From NCBI GenBank assembly GCA_027422505.1, contig JAPQWV010000409.1, positions 490,306 to 554,305 of the forward strand: DNA of 64,000 bases, read 5' to 3'. The translations under genes were made by a program, and so were the position numbers. The stretch comes from Craterostigma plantagineum. Lineage: Eukaryota; Streptophyta; Magnoliopsida; Lamiales; Linderniaceae. Below the pieces are notes generated by a model. The model had not been told where the DNA came from and ran no database searches. It saw only the letters and a list, made by a program, of their open reading frames with translations. How positions within the stretch are numbered: position 1 is the stretch's first letter; each line of letters begins with the position of its first letter. This document shows, piece after piece, positions 48,421 to 57,817 of the stretch.

Positions 48421-48428
48421 CTTGGGAT

Positions 48429-49228
48429 AAACCCGTATTTAATCGGTCAATTAAATTAATATTAAAAAAATAATAGTATAGAAATAAAATTATCTATACA
48501 TGAGATTTTTATACTCTACCCTTCTATTTTTAGTTAATTAGTATTGTACAATTAATATACGTATTTGTTATATAACGCATGCGTTTGAAGTTTGAACGTT
48601 GAAGAAATACTAGTTACTTTTATTGAGCACTGATCAGCAAAAATTAATTGTAAAATGTCTTGTAATCCGCAAAATTCCTTCTATGTGCCAAATTTTCATA
48701 TTTAATTAGTACAATATTTTCTTCATCATTGACTTAAATCCACATGGAAGTTAATGGTGAAACATATTTAAGAGCTAAAAACAAATAAAATAAATAAAAG
48801 AGAGAGAAATGAAAATATAGGTAGGAGTGGTTTTTTCTTCGCCTGCAATAAAGAGATGCTATAAAATGCCGAGCTCGTGGTGACACTACTAAACCGCCTC
48901 TACTCTACCATCTATATTTCTTTTATTACTTTCGATTTCCCCATCTGCACGTTTTCTGTAGCTTTTGATCTTCCGATTCTTGCTTGCTCATTGTTCTTTT
49001 CCTAAGCTCAGGTGAGATCTGTCTATTTTCAATACCTGAATCAGTCTTCCATTTTTAAGCGAATCGTCTTTTAAATGGATTTGAATTGCTGGGGTGTCTG
49101 TTTTTCAACAGGTGAGTGTGCATTGCCTTTGTTGATTCGCGCGCCCTTCTGATCTTAACCCAATCAAGCTTTGGGTTTACCGTTGAATTTCTTGATCTGG
49201 GATTTCCAGATCTGCTAAATAAAGCGAA
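48429..49228. other. Upstream region of the TM9 gene
   Basis: AT-rich promoter region followed by a C/T-rich leader. GTGAGATCTG at about 49,012 looks like a 5'-UTR intron donor. No other gene seen. Confidence 0.5.
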
Positions 49229-51208
49229 ATGAAGATGGATCGTTCTAAAAAGTTCGAGATCTGGGCATGTCTTGCTCTGTTGATGCTCTCCCAATTGGGT
49301 CATGGGTTTTATTTACCGGGTAGTTACCTCACAAATATGCAATCGGCGATCTCTTGAACGTGAAGGTGAATTCTCTAACCTCGATCGAAACTGAGATGCC
49401 GTTTGGCTATTACACCTTGCCCTATTGCCAGCCGAAAGGGGGCATTAAAGACAGCGCCGAAAATCTGGGCGAGCTCCTGATGGGTGATAGGATTGAGAAT
49501 TCACCGTACACCTTCAAGATGTACACTAACGAGAGTAACATCTTTCTATGCCAAACCAAAACATTGTCCACCGAGGAATACAAGCTTTGAAAAAGAGGAT
49601 CGATGAGATGTACCAAGTCAATGTGATCCTCGATAACTTGCCCGCGATTAGGTATACTCAAAAGGATGGTTATACTCTGAGGTGGACGGGTTATCCAGTC
49701 GGTGCTAAGGTGCAAGATGGGTACTATGTGTTTAATCACTTGAAATTTACTGTGCTTGTTCATAAGTATGAGGAGACAAATGTGGCCCGTGTTATGGGTA
49801 CGGGTGATGGAGCAGAGGTGATCCCCACCGTTGGAAACTCGGGATCGGAGGTACCTGGATACATGGTTGTAGGGTTTGAGGTCGAAGCTTGTAGCTATCA
49901 GCACAGTGGTGATTCACTAAAGAAATTGAATATGTACGACAAGTACCCCACCCCGATTAATTGTGATCCCGCCATGGTAGGTATGGCTCTCAAGGAAAAC
50001 GAGCCACTGGCCTTTTCATATGAGGTTTCTTTTGAGGAGAGGGATATCAAGTGGCCGTCGAGGTGGGATGCATATCTGAAGATGGAGGGAGCAAAGGTTC
50101 ACTGGTTCTCGATCTTAAATTCGCTCATGGTGATCACTTTCTTGGCTGGAATTGTCCTTGTTATCTTCTTACGAACGGTCAGACGTGATCTCACCAGGTA
50201 TGAAGAGCTTGACAAAGAAGCTCAAGCACAGATGAACGAGGAGCTCTCGGGCTGGAAACTCGTGGTGGGCGATGTCTTCCGCGCCCCTTCTTTCCCGTCC
50301 CTCTTGTGCGTAATGGTAGGTGATGGAGTTCAGATACTTGGTATGGCAATAGTGACGATCTTATTCGCCGCCCTAGGGTTCATGTCCCCAGCATCTCGTG
50401 GGACCCTCATCAGTGGCATGCTCTTCTTCTACATGATCCTTGGAATAGCGGCTGGCTACGTTGCTGTTCGCCTCTCGAAAACCCTCTTCTGTGGGGATAG
50501 CAAAGGATGGGTCTCCGTTTCGTGGAAAGCTGCTTGTTTCTTCCCGGGAATCTCATTCTTGATCCTCACCACGTTGAATTTCTTGCTGTGGGGCAGTGGC
50601 AGCACTGGGGCTATACCCTTTTCTCTGTTTGTCATTCTCATACTCCTTTGGTTCTGCATCTCCGTACCCCTTACCCTCGTTGGCGGTTACTTTGGTGCGA
50701 AGGCCCCTCATATCGAGTACCCCGTCAGGACCAACCAAATCCCGAGAGAAATCCCGCCTCAGAAATACCCATCTTGGCTCTTGGTTCTTGGAGCGGGCAC
50801 TCTCCCTTTTGGTACGCTTTTCATTGAGCTCTTCTTTATCATGTCTAGCCTTTGGATGGGCCGTGTGTACTATGTTTTCGGGTTCCTCCTCGTCGTAATG
50901 ATACTTTTGGTGGTCGTCTGCGCTGAGGTGCGCTTGTCCTGACGTACATGCACCTCTGCGTCGAGGACTGGAAGTGGTGGTGGAAGTCTTTCTTTGCCTC
51001 GGGCTCTGTGGCTCTGTACATCTTCTTGTACTCTGTGAATTATCTTGTCTTTGACCTTAAGAGCCTCAGCGGGCCCGTCTCTGCTACTCTTTATCTCGGC
51101 TATTCGCTCTTCATGGTTCTGGCGATTATGCTTGCGACTGGCACGGTTGGGTTCCTTTCTTCGTTTTGGTTCGTGCACTACCTGTTTTCCTCGGTTAAGC
51201 TCGACTGA
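49229..51208 (+). CDS. TMN: Transmembrane 9 superfamily member (EMP70/TMN)
   Basis: Multispanning endomembrane/Golgi protein of the EMP70 family, involved in sorting membrane proteins. Intronless coding region. Signal peptide at the N-terminus (KFEIWACLALLMLSQLGHG), luminal domain (EMPFGYYTLPYC, ENLGELLMGDRIE, TLRWTGYPVG), then nine hydrophobic segments starting near NSLMVITFLAGIVLVIF, and the C-terminal KLD in place of the usual KxD Golgi-retention motif (VKLD). Three single-base losses break the frame: near 49,334 (CTCAC, expected CTCCAC), near 49,588 (CTTTG, expected CTTTTG), and near 50,930 (GTGCG, expected GTGGCG). Corrected length 660 residues, normal for the family. All three are homopolymer contractions. 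Confidence 0.93.
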
Positions 51209-51909
51209 GCCGATCGGACGAACCCTTCGACAATGGACTCAATCACTATGGTGAGTGAAGATATTATGATCAAGCGTTCTTATTGAGTTCTTATGTTATC
51301 TTGCTTTGCTTGTATTAGTTCTTTGATTTTCCTTGTTTCGCTTTAGTGAGTTTTGCTTGGTAAGGAATAAACAAACATTGTGGTTATCAAGTGCTGTGGA
51401 GGTTTAAAGAAAAAAGGAGTTTTGTTATGATATGATACTCGTACTCGTAATTTACCTATAAAAGTGACGTCTTTTTGTATGTAATCAATCGTATATTACC
51501 ATCTTACATACAATGATCTCAATTTGATTTTGACTATGTTGACTGTAAATTTCAATAGCGTTGGATCTTTCCTAAAAATCTATATTCCATGACCAAAACT
51601 ATGTGGGGCTTCTACTATGACTATGAGATTCTACTATGCTACCAAGGACACTGTTCGGAGTTTACCGCGACACGATCTTAACCTTTTCAAAGAGTTAAGA
51701 AACACATTAATCCAATATTTACGGAGGATTACAAATTACAATATATGGTTCATAAAACTTATACGGTAAAATGGAATTACTAATCATAGGAAATATCGTC
51801 CGTCTTCCCAACCTCGTCAAGAGTAATGCAAGAAAGTGACTCTAAAACCGTACATTTGTCACCTTCCCCGTATACTGCCACATTTATTTACTACGCGTCA
51901 CATTGCTTC

Positions 51910-51941
<32 letters not shown>

Positions 51942-52020
51942 AACCCCACGCCCAAGATTTCATTTACTACTCTTTCAACACAAAGGCAAACACAACTTCT
52001 CTTCTCCTCCTTCTCCAGTA
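51209..52020. other. Intergenic between TM9 gene and small unknown gene
   Basis: The first part is the TM9 3' UTR. A TATA-repeat at about 51,913-51,940 lies roughly 85 bp upstream of the next start and is a likely TATA box. Otherwise nothing recognised. Confidence 0.55.
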
Positions 52021-52353
52021 ATGGCGATGGCTGGTGATGCTATGATGATTTTCCGAGGAGCAGTGCTAATGGAGAGCTGCATTCACTGCGGCGACACGCC
52101 GGTGGAGCGCCGCCCTTACCACAAGTACTGCACCTGCGCCCTCCACGGCGGTGGGCCGCCGACGTGTAACCTTCCTCGCGGCAAAAAGATCTCTTACCCC
52201 ATGAGGCGGTCGTGGAGCGAGGGGAACTTGGCTATCATCAGCGGCGGCGGCGCGTCTTCTCATTCCTCCGTCGCGGCGTCGCCGGCCTTGGCCGGCTGTG
52301 GGATGAAGAGGACGCCAACGCATGAGTCATTTCTCTCGTCTGCTGATATGTGA
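52021..52353 (+). CDS. Small cysteine-containing plant protein of unknown function
   Basis: 110 residues, single exon, GC-rich in an AT-rich setting, so likely a real gene. The N-terminal half has CIHCGDTPVERRPYHKYC followed by TCAL, a Cys/His cluster (CxxC, H, CxC) that could bind zinc. The C-terminal half is Ser/Gly/Ala-rich with RRSWSEGNL and ends HESFLSSADM. The ATG follows a CT-rich leader (CTTCTCCTCCTTCTCC) and a TATA region at the expected distance. I do not recognise a named family. Confidence 0.7.
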   Translation: MAMAGDAMMIFRGAVLMESCIHCGDTPVERRPYHKYCTCALHGGGPPTCNLPRGKKISYPMRRSWSEGNLAIISGGGASSHSSVAASPALAGCGMKRTPTHESFLSSADM

Positions 52354-53040
52354 TTTTACTGCTTATTTTTAACTTTTCTGTATATTGGTTCTGTGGTTTT
52401 GAGTTTTCCTGATGAAGAAACAAACCAAACCATTTTGGGGATCCTTTTATTTTCGTTTATTTTTTTTTATTTTTGTATTTGATGTTTGGGATTGGGAATA
52501 AGAAGACGTACTTTCGTCGTATGGTGATTAAAAATTAAAATATGTTCCCATAGCAAAATTGTAAAATAGAAATGGCAATCCCATCCCATATGATGTTAAT
52601 GGGCCGCATCGAAACCTTTAAAGCCCATATATTTTTTCTACACAGAGCATCTCAAGCCCATTTGGGCCCAATCTTAACAGAGATTTCTTCACTCCTCACT
52701 CTCAGATTCCAATGGGCTCTTAAGGCCTAGGTTGAAAAAGGTAGAGCTCAATAAATGTTTCTTATTTGTTTTTTTTTTTTAAAAAGAAAATAGCCCTTAG
52801 TGTATATTTGTTGAATGAAGTGAAGATATGGCGATGATGAGGTTTGCGTGACGTAGCTTTGCTGCTTCTTCAATATTTGAAGCTAAGGTAAGGTAAAGCT
52901 ACAAACATGCTTGCACGTATGGCCTCTAACTCGTCATTTGTGTACAAATGCGCACTTGTATTTGTATTTTAATGTAAATTAGTTAATTTTTATTCGGTCT
53001 ATACATGCGTGCAAGAATTAATAATGTCTACTCTATATTG
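52354..53040. other. Intergenic, 3' flank of small gene
   Basis: AT-rich with T runs; no gene, repeat end or RNA recognised. Confidence 0.5.
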
Positions 53041-53723
53041 TGTTGGTTTAACTTGCACAGAAGAGTTTGTTGAATATATATAAACTTGTGTGTGGTGACG
53101 AATTGCACTTTTGGATTATTGTTCTTCACTCGCGTGGTTTACTCAACACCCACCTGCGGTGGAGTGATGCATGAATTTAGGAGAAATATACGGATCATTA
53201 TATATATATATATATATATGTATAATCATATTCCCTACTTAAAGGAGAGTTTTGGGAATAGTTATGCGGTTGAAATCCACACCTTTACAATTGATCCATC
53301 GATGCCTTTATATAGGCAACTTCCAAGCTACAAGCCAAAATAAAAACGTCAGTGCAAACGTCATTTTATACATAATATTCAAACATGCCTTGTTGTCCAT
53401 TTGCACGCCATAAGCACTTCATTGTTGATTGGTCTCTTAATTATGCCTGGACCCAACAATTCTCCCCCTCCAGCCACATTCAACGTCTTCTTCACCAAGC
53501 GCTCATCCCATCGAGTCTGAAATTGAGAGTAACCCATTCGTAATTACCACGAACTTCCATTGGCCTTCCTTGTACCAGCTACACATATCCGAATAAAGAA
53601 TTCAGGTCCTACCCACTTGATTCATCACGCGGCCAATCCTATGTGCAGCTGTCGAACCGACTCTACCCGTCGATTCTGAAGAGGGACTTCGACGCAACCC
53701 CTTCTCCAGCAGGAATTCCCTTC

Positions 53724-54304
53724 TCACGATCGTCTGTCTTTCCACCACGCCGCGCGCGACTTTCGTGAACCCATCGAAATCATAGTGTTTTGTACCACAC
53801 TCCCGTCCAGACGATACAAACCTCCACGCTCTTCTCCCTTCAGTAGGACTTTTCCGCCATGTGTGATATTACAGACTCCCCCTGCTATGAAACTCTCATA
53901 GCCCTTGGAATCTAACTGGCTCAAGGATATTAAATTCTTCCGTAATTTTGGGACAAAGATCACACCACCCAAAGCTCGCACCGCTCCGTCAGTCATTTTG
54001 ATCTTCACAGTTCCAACACCACGAACCACATGACGGTATCCATCAGCCATGGAACCCGGACCTTTTCGTATCTTGTGGAACGTATCAAAATATTTTCTTT
54101 CAGAGCAAATATGGTACTTCGACCCCGAATCCAATATACATTCATCCTAAGAAAAACGCCATCATTGTAGACTGTGAGAACGTCTACAACATCATTCGTA
54201 TCCTGTGCTATCATGGTCGTTGAATTTTTCTCGCCGTTCTTGTCCTTCATCCAAGTCGGACAATTCCTCTTGATGTGTCCCGGCTCACCACACTTGTAGC
54301 ACAC
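53724..54304 (-). pseudogene. Copia gag zinc knuckle and truncated protease
   Basis: CCHC knuckle CYKCGEPGHIKRNC near 54,260-54,302, followed in another frame by the aspartic-protease active-site region ILDSGSKYHIC (near 54,105-54,135), then sequence up to VPKLRKNLISLSQLDSKGY and a stop at 53,724. The normal integrase continuation is missing. Broken by at least two frame changes; non-functional as written. Confidence 0.8.
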
Positions 54305-54992
54305 GATGCCCTTCCGCCATCCTTTGATTTGGGCCTGCTGCTACCTCCAAATTCCCTGGCGTGAGACCTTCCTCTACGATTCTCCCCATGAATAGCCAAC
54401 GCCGAATTTTGGCTATCTCCATAATTTGATCGTCTCCTCTTTTCATGCGCCAAAAGAGTTGACTGCACATCCACCATCTTCACCGTCGTCTTTCCGTACA
54501 AGATGGTTGTGACCAAATTATCATAAGAATAAGGAAGCGAGGTAAGAAGTAAAAGGGCTTTATCTTCTTCCTCCAACTTTACATTAACTTTTATAAGTTG
54601 ATCCACAAGTCCGTTGAACACGCTAATGTGATCCATGAGATTCCCACCTTCCTCTATCTTCAGCTTGTACAGCTCCCGCTTCAGATCTAACTTTGTGGTT
54701 AAGTTTTTCCCGAGATGTAGCTCCTCCAACTTCGCCCACAAGTCTGGTGCAGAATCCTCATTAACAACATTATTAATAATGTTATCCGCAATGTACAGAC
54801 GGATTGTGCTGACACATCTTGACCCCAAATCCTCCCAGTCTTCTTCCGTCATTTTCTCCGGCTTTGCCGTGTCCCTTTCAAAGCCTTTGCCAAACCTTGG
54901 TGAACAAGGATATCCTTCACTCGTCTCTGCCACAGAGTGAAACTCCCCGTACCATCAAATTGTCGCACTTTGAAATTGCTTTCTGTCGCCAT
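54247..54992 (-). pseudogene. Copia gag polyprotein (UBN2-type), frameshifted
   Basis: Starts at 54,992 (ATESNFKVRQFDGTGSFTLW), changes frame near 54,880, and continues with EKMTEEDWEDLGSRCVSTIR, DLWAKLEELHLGKNL and DHISVFNGLVDQLIK, typical copia gag. Ends in a Lys/Arg-rich linker leading to the zinc knuckle in the next frame. Confidence 0.85.
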
Positions 54993-55134
54993 TATCCTTG
55001 CAGAGATTCAACAACTTTGGCCCGACACGACAATAGCTCCCCCGTAACGAAAAAACCTTCTTAATATCTTTTCTGATGTGGAAGATCAGACAAAGCTGCA
55101 ACCACAGAGCATACTCAGAATATTAATTAGGCTT

Positions 55135-55147
55135 GGCTCTGATACCA
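55135..55147 (-). other. Retrotransposon primer-binding site (initiator Met tRNA)
   Basis: Minus-strand TGGTATCAGAGCC, the standard copia primer site, two bases from the end of the 5' LTR. It fixes the element's orientation. Confidence 0.9.
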
Positions 55148-55149
55148 CT

Positions 55150-55674
55150 TGTTGGGGTTGAGCGGTAATATTTCGGGCCGAAGTTGCCTATATAAAGGCA
55201 TCGATGGATCAATTGTAAATCACCCAAGTCAGTGCGAGGGAAAGAGAAAGAGTGAGAGGTAACCTTATCCGGGTGGATAAGGGTGAGAGCGGGTTTTAGT
55301 TTACTGGGGTAGTTGGGAATAGGTACAAAAACATTATTCGGGTGGGTAAGGGGTCTCGGGTTTGGGTTTAAACACGAGCGTTATTTTGTACGGTGTAATA
55401 TTCTCAATATAGTAAAGCTGGTGCTCTCCGTGGAGGTAGGCGATATTGGCCGAACCACGTAAAAATCTCGTGTTCTCTTTCGGCGTCATTTTGTTTTTAT
55501 ATTGTCCAATAAATCGTCGCGGATCCAATAAATCTTCCGCAAGCTACAAGCCAAAATAAAAACGTCAGTGCAAACGTCATTTTATACATAATATTCAAAC
55601 ATGCCTTGTTGTCCATTTGCACGCCATAAGCACTTCATTGTTGATTGGTCTCTTAATTATGGCTGGACCCAACA
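55150..55674 (-). repeat. 5' LTR of the copia element
   Basis: About 525 bp bounded by TGTT...AACA. The outer 130 bp (about 55,541-55,674) match the 3' LTR (53,322-53,458) as a direct repeat. The inner part (about 55,180-55,225) matches the 3' side only in inverted orientation (see 53,283-53,321). It contains a CTCTCCGTGGAGGTAGGC block near 55,420-55,437. Confidence 0.7.
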
Positions 55675-56310
55675 TTTATTTTACATTTGCACATTGATTT
55701 CAGCATTCAATCGTTCCTTGCTTATATATTTATAGTTTATTTACTTTTAATTATAGAATACACGTGTAACTTATGAAATTTACAGTATTAGTTTTATTTA
55801 ATAAAACAGCATAATAAGTCAATAATTCATATTGTTAGACTTGAATTTTAGTAGCAATATTTTCTCAAATATTTATATAAAAATTACTTCTTCCGTTAGC
55901 AATCACTTTCCATACGTTAGTTGACTTTCATTTTCCATACGTTAATAGCAATCACAATATATTCCATTTGTATAACAGAAATATTGAAAAAAATTGTTTT
56001 AGACTTTCTTGTTTCCATACGTTAGTTATTATTACCTATTATAATAATCTAACTATATTAAATTATCTCAATGTAATACTAAACTGTATATATCATATAA
56101 ATAGTACACATACACAAAAGATAATAAACACGCAAAAAGTCAACCTAACATAGGGATTAAAGTTATCTTATATCGTATTTATGTGTATTTTTTAATTATA
56201 TCTCATATAATTAAGATGTGGGAGAATACAAGCAATAAAGTGATAGTTAATTAAAAACTTTAATGCCTTTGTTTTTTCCAATAATAGGGGGTTTATTTAG
56301 TAAATAAGGG
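55675..56310. other. Intergenic, very AT-rich
   Basis: No gene or repeat end recognised. Several copies of CCATACGTTAG-type sequence occur between 55,910 and 56,030. Confidence 0.5.
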
Positions 56311-56889
56311 TAGGGCTGAAATATTGGGCGGGCCGGCCCGCCCGGCCCGAATATAGCGGGCTGCCCGATTTTTATCGGGTCGGGTCGGGCTGGCCCGAAA
56401 TTTAATGGGCCTAATATTCTTCGGCCCAAACCCATTATGTCATGGGCCGGGCCAGCCCGTCGGGCTAACGGCCTAATTTTTTAGTTTTTTTTTAATTTTT
56501 TTATTTCAAAATCTTTTATTTTTTTCAAAAATCTTATATTTTATACTATTATTATACCCAATATTGCAAATATATAGTTATAAAAATTTTATATCCCATA
56601 AATTTATCAAAAATATTATTTTTCATATCAAATTGAATTATATAAATATTATAATTGAATTTTATAAACATTATATATAGAAATTTTTTAAAAAACACAT
56701 ACAACTAACGGGCCGGGTTTGGCCCGCAGCCCGTCGGGTTTTTGGCCCGTGGCCCGTTAGCCCGCCGGGCCTAATGGGCCGGGCCAATGGGCCCGATTAT
56801 TTATCGGGCTGATGAAATTTAGGCCAAACCCGATAGTTATCGGGTCGGCCGGGCTAGCCCATGGGCCGCGGCCCAAACTTTCAGCTCTA
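56311..56889. mobile_element. Non-autonomous hAT element (MITE-like, 579 bp)
   Basis: Perfect 8-bp target duplication AATAAGGG (56,303-56,310 and 56,890-56,897). Terminal repeats TAGGGCTGAAA and TAGAGCTGAAA (right end read inward). Both ends are dense in GGGCCGG/CCGGGC motifs, some overlapping GGCCCG words; the core is AT-rich and has no ORF. Different subterminal words from the 3.1-kb hAT, so a different family. Confidence 0.92.
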
Positions 56890-57014
56890 AATAAGGGGTT
56901 CAGTCGAAGTCATTAATTGTCCCGAGTATTTAGGAGTTCATTAATAGGGGGTGCGAATAGAATTAGGGGGGTGCATATAGAATTACCAGTCTAACCTGCT
57001 GACAACATAACGTA
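56890..57014. other. Short intergenic with duplicated motif
   Basis: Contains two near copies of GAATTAGGGGGGTGC-type sequence (about 56,947-56,985). No gene. Confidence 0.4.
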
Positions 57015-57250
57015 TTACTACATCTGTTTTCAAATTAATGTCGTTCTAGAAATTTTTTTTTTTTATGTCGTTTTACAGTTTTCAAGATAGTTTTACAGTT
57101 TTCAAGATAAAAATATTGACTATTTATGGAGTTTTACCCCAATCTTAAACGGGATCATATAATTAATTAAGGGTATAATGGGGATTGTATTTTATTTCTT
57201 AATTTGGTGTAATAACCTTAAACGACATGTAATATGAAACAGAGGGAGCA
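57015..57250. mobile_element. Stowaway-like MITE
   Basis: About 236 bp with inverted ends: left TACTACATCTGTTTTCAAAT, right end read inward TGCTCCCTCTGTTTCATATT, both continuing toward ATGTCGTT. The CTCCCTCTGT word is typical of Stowaway/Tc1-mariner MITEs. A tandem 19-bp repeat (TTTTACAGTTTTCAAGATA) lies inside, near 57,071-57,108. Confidence 0.7.
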
Positions 57251-57627
57251 TTTAAATATTGATTATAAGAGATCCCCACAACACAAGAAAAATAAAAATT
57301 AAATACTGATTTATTTACTCAGTCGATGCTAACAGACGAAGCATTAACCACATATATAGAGAATCCGCCATTTATTTGATTTCCGATGAGCATTATTGTG
57401 GATATCAAAAGAATGTGTATCGGCGCCTTATTTAGTACGCTCAGATTATAGGGGGATATTAAACCTTAATAATATGATCAATTAGTTGTCAATTGTCATG
57501 ATTGTTATTTTTGCTTTACCCCAAATTTTCATCCCAGAGCGGTCCATTATTAATTTATTTTTAATATATTTTTGTTAGGTCCCCGCCGGCTTAAACAGTT
57601 ATAAACATTCCATAAAGACAATTATTG

Positions 57628-57661
57628 ATGTAATAGTGTATCTAAACATACACTATTACAT
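57628..57661. repeat. Perfect 13-bp inverted repeat
   Basis: Arms ATGTAATAGTGTA (57,628-57,640) and TACACTATTACAT (57,649-57,661) with an 8-base loop, about 160 bp upstream of the IleRS start. May be a chance hairpin, a tiny MITE remnant or a dimeric factor site. Confidence 0.75.
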
Positions 57662-57817
57662 AAATCATAGGTAGTGTGATGAATTGGGCTGATAGGCCAT
57701 CTTTTTGGGTTAAAAACACAAAGAAGATCCAAAAGAGTAACAGTAGCGTTGCTCATCGAATTCCATTCCAATTACATCGCCGTACCACTGAAAAACCCTA
57801 GCCAGCCACGCACAACA

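Larger units (their letters stand above)
53041..55674 (-). mobile_element. Deleted Ty1-copia LTR retrotransposon
   Basis: Minus-strand element. The 5' LTR is about 55,150-55,674 (TGTTGGG start). The primer-binding site complementary to initiator Met tRNA lies next to it at 55,135-55,147 (TGGTATCAGAGCC on the minus strand). Gag and the start of a protease follow. A polypurine tract (GGAGGGGGAGAAT on the minus strand, 53,459-53,471) precedes the 3' LTR, whose U3 start is at 53,458; its other end is uncertain (perhaps TGTTGG at 53,041). Integrase, reverse transcriptase and RNase H are absent. No target duplication was found. Confidence 0.85.

Noticed and set aside
49229..51208. Programmed frameshifting in the TM9 gene
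   Set aside because: Three breaks at unrelated positions, each a plain homopolymer contraction, and the family is not known to use frameshifting.
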